Shown here: positions 9,539-19,576 of the stretch, piece after piece
Numbering within the stretch: position 1 is the stretch's first letter
Layout of the letters: every line of letters begins with the position of its first letter
Assembly: GCA_011799875.1 (NCBI GenBank)
Contig: CM022297.1
Location: 441,923,292 to 441,987,291, forward strand
Length of the DNA stretch: 64,000 nucleotides
Origin: Thinopyrum elongatum
Lineage: Eukaryota; Streptophyta; Magnoliopsida; Poales; Poaceae
Direction of reading: 5' to 3'
Translations under genes and position numbers: made by a program
Notes under the pieces: generated by a model
Told to the model about the DNA's origin: nothing
What the model saw: the letters and a program-made list of their open reading frames with translations, nothing else
Databases searched by the model: none

Positions 9539-11279
9539 GCAAAAAATGACTCAAATATAGCAAACGAAATCTCAAATGCACCAGAAAATTGAACCATAGG
9601 GTACAATCGTGATTTCTTACCGTGGAAAAAAATTGGAGGCGAAACGGTGAACTCATGTTTTCATTCAAACGAAAATATGTTGTTAGTTCATGTAAATGTT
9701 TTCAAATAGCAGACGGTTCTTTCACGAAAGCCGCGTGCCTACTAAACCGTGGCCGATGCCCCCCTGCTGCGCGCATGATCTGAGTCGTGCATTCTGATTG
9801 GCCAGAACCCAAACCCCACGGATTGTACGTCTGCACCATTGGATTCTCCTTGATCGAACGGGAATCCTCATCCCTTTTGACAAGACATGCAGTTCCGGTT
9901 GTGATTTTATTTATATCCACAAATTGCACGTTAAATTCAAAAAATGTCTTAAATATAGCAAACGATACCTGAAATGCTTTAGAAAATTAAACCCGTGGTA
10001 TAATGGTGATTGTGTACCGTGGAAATTTTTAAGAGTCCAAACGATGAAGTCACTGGCCACTGGAGTTTGAATTGACACGTCTCCTTTTGGAAACCATGAT
10101 CCTTCATGTGAGATGCTCCGGTTTGGATGGAGCGATCATCAAAACTTGTGCCAAACTTTACCAATTTTTTTTCTACGGGGTCGTGAGAGAACGCCACGGG
10201 CACACGCCAATTTTGAGGATGTCTGGACTCCATCTGAATTCCCTGTAATTAAAATACCAACTAGGCCTATGCCGGTGGCCGCACCTCGCAGCCAAAATGT
10301 TTGAAACTTCTCCCCATTTCTCGGACAATGGATGAAAACTCGCAAAGTGACACACAAATGATTTGTACATCTTCTTTGCTAACTAACACACCCAGATGTA
10401 GTTGTAGAACTGTTTTGATTTTATATGCACTAAATGCAAGGTAAGTGCAAAAAAATGACTTAAATGTAGCAGACGAGACCTGAAATGGGCCAGAAAATCA
10501 AACCTAGGGTATATACGTGATTGTTTACCGTGAAATTTTTTTGAGGCGGAATGATGTAGTCACCGACGATTGGAGTCCGAAGTGTTGCATCTCCTTTTGG
10601 AAACTATGATCCTTCTTGTGAGATGCTCCGATTTGGAAGGTGTGAGCATCAATACTTGTGCCAAACTTTACCAATTTTTTTCCATGGGATCCTGAGAGCA
10701 TGCCACCGTGACACACCGATTTTCGTTATTTCCGAACTCTATATGCATTTCCTATAATTAAAATACCAACAAGGCCTACGCCTCTGGCCGCACCCTGCGT
10801 TCGAACTGTTTGAATTTTTTTCCCATTTCTCGAACAATGAATGAAAACTCCCAAAGTGACACACAAATGATCTTGCTAGCTAGCACCCACGTGTAGTTGC
10901 GACTATAGCAAATGATATCTCAAATGCACCAGAAAATCGAACCATAGGGTACAATGGTGATTTCTTACCGTGGAAAACAATTTGGAGGCGAAACGATGAA
11001 CTCTTGTTTTCATTCAAACGAAAATATGTTGTTAGTTCATGTAAATGTTTTCAAATGCACCAGAAAATCGAACCATAGGGTACAATGGTGATTTCTTACC
11101 ATGGAAAACAATTTGGAGGCAAAACGATGAACTCTTGTTTTCATTCAAACGAAAATATGTTGTTAGTTCATGTATAATGGTGATTGCTTAACGTGGGAAA
11201 AAAATTAGAGGCAAAATGATGAAATCATGTCTTCATTTCAAAATTAGTACATCTTCATTTCAAACGAAATTAATCTCTT

Positions 11280-11676
11280 TGTGCACACGAGCGCTTAGAG
11301 GCAATAGTTTGCATAGGCCTTTCCGCGCGGCGACCGGAGATATTTTTTCACCCTTTTCACCTAGGCCGCCAACACCCCCCACCGCCCGCCCGTGTTTCAC
11401 TCAATTAGTCCACCCCAATCTCCATCGCTAGCTCCTCCCTCCCCCAGATCCACAGCAGAACCCTCTCCGGTGCCGGCGTGCTCACCCTGGCCGTGTGCCC
11501 GTTCTTCAGCGTCAACCCTACCTCCACTGCAGTTCCCAACACGCGGCTGCCCGCGCCTCGCCGTCTTCGTTTGCTCGCCAGCCACCCTCGAGCATATTGA
11601 TCCTGTAACCCTCGCCTCTCCTGTGGTCCTACCGGGTTTGCATTAAGAAACCTATTAGTTACTGCTCTCCATCATG
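11280..11676 (+). other. GC-rich leader exon of the second CACTA-2 gene
   Basis: Composition changes from the AT-rich array to C-rich sequence at about 11300, as at a promoter or first exon. A splice donor (ATG/GTGAGG) lies at 11677 and an acceptor (TTCTCTGTAG) ends at 11977. An ATG sits on the last three bases of this exon (11674-11676) and another on the first three of the next (11978), so either could start translation in the same frame. No clear TATA box was identified. Confidence 0.45.
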
Positions 11677-14188
11677 GTGAGGCATATTTCCTCGCAATCC
11701 CTCTTCCTATTTCGTTCCGTATGTTCCCAAATTGGCTATAAAATAACGGAGAGCGTATATATGTTCATTATATACCTTCCTAACTAGTACATATAAGCTG
11801 CATTTGTTCCAATAAGTTACTGCCGATTTACAGATCGCGGGCGCCCGAGTCACACAAACTTAACAAATAAGCCATACATTTTCTAAATTATTGCATGACA
11901 TGTTTAGACAACTTGATACCAAATTGTTAGTTTTATGCTTATCCTCCTTTCCCGAGTTTCGCATGTGTTCTCTGTAGATGCCGAGTAGCAGCGACAGCAC
12001 TCATGCTTCAGGCGATGTATGTTCATCTGATTTCGACAACCCTAGGTCTTCAGCAGATGGTGAGGGATCAAGTAATCTTGAACGAGATAGAGCTATAGCA
12101 ATTACCCTTCCGGCCAGGACACGGAGGAACGCTCCAAGGAAGCCCACACACCAGCCTAAAGGTGTATATGAAGTAACCGAGATCGATTTAAAGTCTTGGG
12201 ATCCAACTAAACCAGATAAAGCATGCACGAGGTTCAGGAGTGTGTGTGGATTTGTTGGCAGGGTAAGGCTCAACATTAATCTGCCGGGGTTTCGGAAGGC
12301 TGACACAGAAACACGGCAAAGGATACAGCGAGAGACGCACCACCGGTTCAGATGCCGGCCGCTGAAGCAGCAGGGGGAGACCCAGCTGCAGCACATGCTC
12401 AGCAGACCAACCTGGTGGAACAGACTACTAAGTAGTCTGATGCTTCGGAACCACCTGCTAAGTAGTCTGTATGTCCAGAACCGACTGCTCATCAGTCCGT
12501 CGGTCCGCAGCCACGTGATCAGCATACCAATGCGTCAACACTTCCTCCTCAGCAAACCAACGCGTTGGCACAGCCTCCTCAGCACACCGACAAGTTGGCA
12601 CCACCTACGCAGAAATCCAATATAGCTTCAACGCATGGTCAGCAGTCCGATGCCTCTGCTCCTACCGCCCAGCAGTCCGTCACAGGCAGCACCGCCAGCT
12701 CAGCAGTCCGGCATAGCTAAACCGTCTGCTAAGCAGTCCATCGAAGCTTCACCGTCTGCTCGGCAGTCTACCTTTCAGCCAACCAGACGTTCTACCAGAA
12801 GTGCTTCAAGTAACAAGAAGGAAGCGGCCAAAAAGGCTGCACCCATGAGGAAGCGCGCCGTGAGAGCGATGAGGAATGAGAACGATTGCCTCTTACTTAA
12901 AGCACTCATTGCCCAGAACCAAATTAACAGCAAGTTGTTCGAATCGGGGAGTAATATTATTTCTAATGGCATGGATGATGAAGAAATATCTTTGCAGCTT
13001 GCTAAAAATAAAGCAGACGTACTTGAAGCTCGCAATTACGTCCATGGCCAGCCATTTCTTGTTGGTGAATACTTTGATGAGTGCAGCTCTAGTTGCCGCG
13101 AGTTACATAAATATTGCATGGATCAAATGTCAGCAGGTCATCATGTTCTGCTAGTCCACTACAACAAAGATCATTTCCGACACGATGCTGGCTCCATTAG
13201 TGTGGGTTTCGAGGACTTATATCTCTTCTTCAACTTCAACGAGCTCGATGCCACTCTTGTTAGATGCCTGATTTTGTAAGTACTTAACAAACTCTGATCA
13301 ACTTCTCCATACAAGGCTGTAAATGATAAACAACTAACTGCATTTTATTCCTCTCAGGGTATTGAACGCGCAGAGAAGAAAAAGGGAGAGTGTGTATTTC
13401 ATAGATCCTGCATTAGCAAATGGCACAACATTAGATGGTAAGGACCTACGGGACTGGGCCATTAACACGGTCGTCTGTATCTTCGAAAACACGTCCCATG
13501 CAGAATCATTTCTCTGGCCATATCATGAACGCTAAGTCAAGTAAACAACCACGCATACACTGATTGTCTTTCAGATTTTGACATAATTCGTAAGTTCATG
13601 GCTTTCTTAATATGTAGCAATCACTGGATATTGGTATTCATTGTTCCAAACAAGAACACAATTTACTACATGGATTCTCCTAGAGAGTCAGCAAACGCTC
13701 AGGATCTGACGCATCTTCAACAATTCATGGATAGGTATTGAATTCTATGATGTTGAAATTAATTTGCATTCATATCTGGTTCAATAATTGATGTTGTCAA
13801 AATTCATCTTCATTTGCAGTGTGCTCGCATTGTGGAAAACTAAACCAGGGAACCTGTTCAAGAGGGAACTACCTCTGCAGCACGAGATCGTTTCTTCGGT
13901 AACACACCGAAATCCGTTATTTTTGGAAAATGTATCTTCTACTCCACTCATATGCTCGCGAATTAGTACCAGTAAGTCTATCTTAATTAATATCTTCTAC
14001 TCCACTCATATGGCACATTCTGATCTTAAAAATACTGCAGCTCATCTTAGAACCGAGGACCCCTGAACCGCTCCCCGCTGGTGAATTGCTGATGGTTCGG
14101 AGATTTATCAGCGACTTCTTCCTAAATCACTACATCAATCCCACTGGTGATAATGAAGATTTCAGCATGCCTTCTCCTGAAACATTGA
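11674..14188 (+). pseudogene. CACTA-2 second gene with ULP1-like (C48) protease domain, decayed
   Basis: Exons by splice borders: 11978-13275, 13358-13533, 13618-13734, from 13820, and about 14041-14188. The N-terminal part is basic and Ser-rich. A Gln-rich repeat (PTAQQS type) spans 12390-12780. A charged part follows (about 12780-13020), and then a protease-like region with FFNFNELDATLVRC, VYFIDPALAN, HWILVFIVPNKNTIYYMDS and LPAGELLMVRRFISDFF. HW and DS match the catalytic His and Asp of ULP1-type cysteine proteases (Peptidase_C48), which many plant transposons carry. The Gln/Cys part that should follow (Q...CG) was not found. Breaks: frameshifts near 12300 and 12690, two CAG-to-TAG stops in the Gln repeat, and a donor that reads CTAAGT instead of GTAAGT at 13534. 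The assignment to C48 rests on spacing and short motifs, so it is moderately sure. Confidence 0.6.
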
Positions 14189-14480
14189 GTAAGAGTTAGC
14201 CGCTAAACATATACGCATGGATCCATTGTTTTCCATCTGATGAGGTCTTCGTATTTCGTACACTATGATTAAATATGTAATGCATATATGTGTCGACAAA
14301 TCATTGGAATTTAGCTACCATTTGTTCAATTGCAATTGTTGCGAAATCTGATGAATGTTCTTCCTGTGGACACTATTTGTTCAATTGAATATTGTGGTGA
14401 ATTTGCTTTTTGCATGCCGATTCAAATGCGATATTTTTTTAACCTGGCAATTGCTCCGCACATGGTTCAACTAAATGAGT
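14189..14480. other. Untranslated 3' part of the second CACTA-2 gene
   Basis: Ordinary AT-rich sequence follows the last visible splice donor (TTGA/GTAAGA, 14189). A final exon may lie here, but I cannot define it. The short frame at 14330-14518 resembles nothing that I know. Confidence 0.35.
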
Positions 14481-15222
14481 GTGTGCGATCCACATTGGAA
14501 AGCATACGTCAATCGTAGCGGAACCGTCGGTGATACACAACAGATCGCAAATGATTTGCAGCACTACTACGTGTGCGTAGGGGCTCCAGAACCGTTTGTG
14601 ATATCACGTTATCGCACACGAGAGCTCGGAGTAAACCGTGCCCAATGTAAAATACAATCCTAGTCGTAAATTTTTCGGGAAACGTGTGGGATCCCAAACA
14701 AAAAGTACACGTCACTCTTGCCGCAACCGTCGGTGATACACAACAAATCACAAATGGTCTGCAGCACTTGTATGTGTGCGAAAGGGCTCCTGAACCGTTT
14801 GTTATAGAACATTATCGCACACGGTAATTGTTGGGAAACGTGTGCGATGGAGTCTTGCATGGCAGACGGGTTCCGCAAAAAACTCGTGTGCGATGGGGCA
14901 CATATCGCACACAGTTCATATGTTGGCCCCGTGTGCCTTACATACTGTTTCCCAAACGGTTCATTACGACACACCGTTTGGTTTCACTGCGTCATTAGAA
15001 ACGTTTAATCACCGATCCCACACGTGTGAAAGAATTTAGTGTGTATTGCATCGCATACGATTACATTTGGCAAGGCCTCTGCATCATGGCTCCATATCTA
15101 AGACGGTTTCTGGGTCGTGTGGGAAGGACCCCCCTATCGCAGTCACTCACTTGGTGACGGTTCAAAATGTCGTCACGGAAAGGGGTTAAAAACCGTGTGT
15201 ATAGCACCTCGCTGTACCAGCG
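14480..15222. repeat. Subterminal repeats of CACTA-2 (CGTGTGCGA type)
   Basis: Many copies of GTGTGCGA/TCGCACAC lie in both orientations, for example around 14570, 14613, 14770, 14815, 14845, 14890 and 14910. A direct duplication of about 200 bp is also present: 14505-14630 resembles 14700-14830 (AACCGTCGGTGATACACAAC). The spacing and mixed orientation fit protein-binding subterminal repeats next to a CACTA terminus. The terminus itself (about 15222) is only tentative. Confidence 0.6.
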
Positions 15223-16681
15223 AACCTTCCAATCGCTTCTCTTTTTGAAAAAAGTTTTTAAGTTCCCCTCTTTTTTTAAAACTTTATAAAAGCTCACAAC
15301 AGAAATAAATAACTCTCTAAAACTTCCGGGTTTCTCCCTGACAGCGCTTTCTTTAAAGCCATTAAGCTAGGCATAAAGTGCTCAAGTAATGGATCCACCC
15401 GGATCCCAAGGTATATCAAAGCCAATTTTAATTAACAATGATTTATAATTTAGTAGTGAGCACAAAGCAACATATATCATGCAATGACGAAGTCTAACTC
15501 TCTTCCTATGCATTGGCATGTCATAAAAGAACAATTCATGCACATCAAGTAAATACCAATACATAGCATAAGCAGTTTCTTGCAATTCTATTGTGTTGGA
15601 AACATAGGGAGGTGGAGATGTAGTTCCTCTCTCATAATAATTGCAACTAGAAGCAGCAAGCACATGCATATTATATTCATCAAAATCATCATGTGCAATG
15701 GTAGAACGCAACCGATCAATGTAATCCTTAATAAGTGCAAACTTCTCTGATATAGTGTAGTTTGGAGAATTCAAAAAGATAATAGGACTATCATATGTGG
15801 GTGCAATAGCAACAATTTCATTATCAACATAAGGAACTATAGCAAGTTCATCTCCATAAGCATAATTCAAATTGGCATCATGGCCACAAGCATAGCAAGC
15901 ATCAAGTTCATCAAAAAGGGATATTTCAAACGAATCCGAGGGATCATAGCAATTATCGTAACCTTCATCCTTCGGTAAGAACAAAGGGACATTAAACAAA
16001 GTATGGGATAAAGAGTTACTCTCATTAGAAGGTGGGCACAGGTAGCTAATCCGCTCTTCCTCCTTTTGTTCTTTGCTCTCCTCCTCATCTTTTTCATCCA
16101 ATGAGCTCACACTTTCATCAATTCCTTCTTCCATAGACTCCTGCAAAATATTAGTCTCTTCTTGGACAGCGGAGACTTTCTCAACAAATACATCAATATC
16201 GGAATTATATTTATAATTCTCATAGCAATATTTAAGTATAGCAAAATTTTCAGGTCTATAAACTGAATCATCAAAATCTTCATACTTTTCAAACATAGAT
16301 TCAATTTCATAAGCACCCTTAAAAGCAACAAATTCTTCTATTCGTTCCACATCATAGTAATCATATCTATCATTAGCGTAAGAAGCCATGGTTTCATTAT
16401 CATTAAATTTGCATGAAAAGGGAAGGTGTGGAGCCTTCATCCTAGAGCAACAAGTATAATCATATCTCTGGCATAAATTCCAAGCATACCAATCCAACAT
16501 ATCAATGTGATCCCATAACAGTTTCCCTTTTTGTGTCAAGCGATAATCCCTAAAGTATTCACATTGATCCAACGTGTCTCCCATTATCAAGTTGAATCTG
16601 GTTTTCTCAGGATTATCAAAGTAGTGTTTAATATTTTTCACATAACGAGCATCGAGGGTTTTAGGAGGTTCCCCATCTCCA
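15223..16681 (-). mobile_element. Gypsy retrotransposon fragment between CACTA-2 and CACTA-3
   Basis: The stretch left of the ORF (AAGCCATTAAGCTAGGCA, about 15355-15372) matches the stretch that follows the related ORF at 23594-24574 (CCTTTTAAGCTAGGCA, 23571-23586). That places it in the same Gypsy group as the elements at 20917-32412. Both sides are cut off: on the right by the CACTA-3 terminus (16682, probable TSD CCA), on the left by the presumed CACTA-2 terminus. No LTR of this copy is in the window. Confidence 0.55.
15382..16641 (-). CDS. Uncharacterised 419-codon Gypsy-associated ORF, intact frame
   Basis: One uninterrupted frame from ATG (16641) to the stop at 15382, the longest clean ORF in the window outside the transposase. 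The protein is acidic, rich in Asp, Glu, Tyr and Asn, with a very acidic middle (SSLDEKDEEESKEQKEEE, about residues 180-200). It has aromatic-rich parts such as FDELDACYACGHDANLNYAY. Near the C-terminus is a short motif, YDMPMHRKRVRLRHCMIY, also seen as HKIPMHRKWVILKC in the 23594-24574 ORF and as YKIPMRQKYVRIKF at 29388-29729. No protease, reverse transcriptase, integrase or zinc-knuckle motif is seen. Triticeae Gypsy elements are known to carry such extra ORFs of unknown role. It is flanked by decayed DNA, so expression is doubtful. Function unknown. Confidence 0.6.
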   Translation of the reverse strand: MKNIKHYFDNPEKTRFNLIMGDTLDQCEYFRDYRLTQKGKLLWDHIDMLDWYAWNLCQRYDYTCCSRMKAPHLPFSCKFNDNETMASYANDRYDYYDVERIEEFVAFKGAYEIESMFEKYEDFDDSVYRPENFAILKYCYENYKYNSDIDVFVEKVSAVQEETNILQESMEEGIDESVSSLDEKDEEESKEQKEEERISYLCPPSNESNSLSHTLFNVPLFLPKDEGYDNCYDPSDSFEISLFDELDACYACGHDANLNYAYGDELAIVPYVDNEIVAIAPTYDSPIIFLNSPNYTISEKFALIKDYIDRLRSTIAHDDFDEYNMHVLAASSCNYYERGTTSPPPYVSNTIELQETAYAMYWYLLDVHELFFYDMPMHRKRVRLRHCMIYVALCSLLNYKSLLIKIGFDIPWDPGGSIT

Positions 16682-17394
16682 CACTACAAAAAAAATCACT
16701 TCCGTGATGATATGTGTTTGTCACAGTAGGTCACGTTTTCTGTCATGCATGTACATCCATGACGATTTTATGATAGAATCAAGATATTCATACCTGTGCT
16801 GCCGTAGAAGTGTTCCATGACAATACCAAAATTATACGGAAGTGTCCACTTCCATGACTGTCGGGACCGGTTTTCCAGGATATTAATTTCCCAGTAAATG
16901 GCCCTTGTGCTCACCAGCCCCAGGATTACTGTTAGCTGATGAGACACCAACTTGATACAGAAATTCCAAGCAAAATACAAAATATGCAGTACAAGACCAT
17001 TCTGGCCCATGAGTACAACAAATGGTTTCTAGTGGTTGATGGCGGAAGCGGTTTGCGGATTATCAGCGTCTATGGGACTCCATTTCCCACAGGAACAGCT
17101 AACCTGGATAACTCCTATCTTTGCGTAACTGCTATCTTCGATGCCTAGGTTCCGGGCTGTCGTCGTTGCGCTTCTCTCCAAGCGAGAAATCTGGCCAAGA
17201 CAATAGCCAGGGACAAGCCAGTGAGTACTTTGAATGTACTCGCAAACATTATGAACACATGTATAATATAACAGATGGTAATCATGCTCTGAAATATTTT
17301 CATGATCACTTAGCCAGTCACGAAGTAAAATTCATGCCGCATGCAAACAGGTTAATAAATATGAAAAAGTAATCTAGATAATAAGAATAAAATA

Positions 17395-17695
17395 AACCGA
17401 TCGGGTGTCTGAAGCGACGCCTCGAAAGGATAAAAATATAAAGCATGCCTCAGTCGGGCGTCTGAGCAACGCCACATAAAGGGCTTGTAAAGGAAATTAA
17501 ATAATCAGCATGCCACAGTCGGGCGTCTCAGCGACACCACATAAAGGGCTTATAAAGAAATAAATAGCAGGCATGCCACAGTCGGGCGTCTCAGCGACAC
17601 CACATAAAGGGCTTATAAAGAAATAAATGACAAGCGTGCCACAGTCGGGCGTCTGAGCGACACCACATAAAGGGCTTATATAGGAATAAACACAG
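17395..17695. repeat. 63-bp tandem repeat in the long LTR
   Basis: About 4.7 copies of a unit with CAGTCGGGCGTCTCAGCGAC and CACATAAAGGGCTTATAAAG. The CAGTC marks lie at 17451, 17516, 17579 and 17642, so the period is 63-65 bp. The first copy is diverged. The last three are close to identical, which suggests recent slippage. Confidence 0.9.
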
Positions 17696-19568
17696 TGAAT
17701 ATCCAGGAGGTAGAACCGTCCCAAGGATACTCAATAATTCAAATAATACAAATGGTTAGTCCATAATAATAATAATCATAATCATCATATGCCACATGTC
17801 ATGATCAATGTTTTGGTTTAGCAGTTTTTCCTCAGAAGACCGACACTAAGACCAACACTTGACCCGTCCCAGACTGTAGTCCTTAACCATGGACACGGCT
17901 ATTCGAATAGATATAATCTCTGCAGAGGGGGTACTCTTTACCCATGAGTAACGGATTCCTTTAGTCCATCAGGACTAATTCCGTTTACGGCCTTTTAATT
18001 GAAAACACACCAGACCCGCACACACTAGCTTAACTTACCGGTGTCTGGAATCACCCACGACACCCGTTAAGCAAAACTCTAAGTGGGGAGGCTACAACCT
18101 CGACTAGCATGGGATCACAAAATTTATAACGCGCGCAAACTAGGGGAGCTAACCCCTCGGCTCCAACCGGAAACACCCATGCCCCCTGACCAGGTGGCAT
18201 GCCTACCGGATGCAGCCGGTATCTTCCACCATGGCCTCTCTGTACGGTGTGTGCTAAGAAAGGGGTTGACAACTTACTGAACCGTACCCTACCTAAGGCA
18301 GGGACAAGTGGTAGCACGAAGCAAGTATGGGGGTTACTGGCACAAGATTCGATCTATGGTCGTCTCAGGAGGTTTAAGTATTCCCTGCATGATTAGTATA
18401 ACAAATATATTCCACACCAACAGACAGAATCACCACTCATCATACCTCACCATGCCTTACTGAATATGCTCGTCTCAACGAAATATCAGTATCAAGCTCG
18501 TCTCTACCCACGACAGAGACTTTTCCGGATTCCTTCCGGTAGCCATGAAAGGCATACGTGGGTGAATACTGTCACAAGTATATCAATTCCAACAGCAAGG
18601 AATTTCCATCATGCACACAGGGACATGACCATAACTTCACATGAAATAATGCATGTTTCCAATCAGCTTGGTGTTGTAGCTATATCAAAACAACACACGG
18701 CAAATATTATACTAGGGTTCAGAATGCTTGCCTTCCATGTGTATGTAGGTGGGGTGCACTTTTGAAAGTTTTCATCTTCCCTCCAATATCCTATTTTTGA
18801 AAAGATTGAATCAACACGCAATTCGAAAACAGTACAAAAAAGTTGTTCGGAAAATTTTCAAATAAATATGAAAATAAACTAGATGGAATTTGAGAGACAA
18901 CAGAAAAAGAATCAAGTCAAATGAAGTTGTATTTAAAAAGTTATAGCTAGTCAAAGTCTTGGTCAAAATCTGTTTAAAAAAATGGTTCGGAGGGCTTACG
19001 CTTTCCCCTTAGCGAAGACGTACTTGGTGGAATACGTTTCCACTTAAAAAAACATTTCGGCGGGGCTGGGTCACTGACAGTGGGTCCATTAGGCCCACTG
19101 GTCGGGTTTGACCAGTCGCCCGCGCCTCCTTCCTCCTCTGGCCGAGCGGAGGCGGGGCTCCGGCGATTGCCGCCGACGAACGGCGGCTCCCCACGAGATT
19201 CTGAGGTGGGGGATGAATCCGCCGGTCCAGGGCGGTCCTCCCAGTGGTCGATAGGCTAGCGGGGATGAAGGGGGTCGCCGGCGGCGAGCTCTACGGCGGA
19301 CGACGTCTTCGGGAACAATTGGGCTTCGGCCTATGGTGGCTCCCAGTCGAAGCTGAGAAGTTGGGCGGCTTCGCACGTTCGAGGGGAGTCGAATGGTGGC
19401 GCTGGAAGGACTGGGGAGGCCCTGCTCGCGACGGACAGGACCGGAGTGTGGCAGTGGTCGAACTGACCGGAGACGAGGAAGACGGCCTCCCTCCGTCGAT
19501 TGCTGGCTGTGGGGGCTCTAGAGGGATGGCTCGATGTCGCCTGAGAGTCCGGACGAGCTCGGGGTCCC

Positions 19569-19576
19569 TATTTATA
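19569..19576 (-). promoter_or_regulatory. TATA box of the long LTR, minus strand
   Basis: TATAAATA followed by GGGACCCCG on the minus strand. It is flanked by GC-rich sequence on the downstream side, as in LTR promoters. If so, U3 is 20844-19570 and a very long R-U5 runs down to 16859. Position and motif only. Confidence 0.4.

Larger units (their letters stand above)
7690..11180. repeat. Higher-order repeat array in CACTA-2
   Basis: Three related subunits repeat in order. Subunit a covers 7726-8377 and again about 9705-10383. Subunit b covers about 8949-9435 and 10384-10880. Subunit e covers about 9540-9668, then 10921-11051 and 11052-11175 in tandem (131-bp period). Shared marks are CACCAGAAAATC, CCTTTTGGAAACCATGATCC, GATGCTCCGGTTTGGA, CTTGTGCCAAACTTTA and AAAACTCGCAAAG. 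Subunits a and b also resemble each other, so the array grew first by unit and then by block duplication. It separates the two genes of the element. The many short open frames here are by-products of the repeat. Confidence 0.75.
5214..15222 (+). mobile_element. CACTA-2 DNA transposon, right part (host of CACTA-1)
   Basis: The order TNP2 transposase (5214-7448), repeat array (7690-11180), second gene (11280-14188), subterminal repeats (14480-15222), all on the plus strand, fits a large CACTA element. Motifs with CGTGTGC/GCACACGG occur both near 7725 and at 14500-15060, tying the two sides together. The right terminus is placed at 15222, where the minus strand would read CGCTGGTACAGCGAGG, a possible decayed CACTG-type terminus. 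That border is uncertain. The left end is outside the window. Confidence 0.55.

Noticed and set aside
17395..17695. CRISPR-like array
   Set aside because: The 63-bp units are tandem and contiguous without unique spacers, and this is a plant retroelement LTR.
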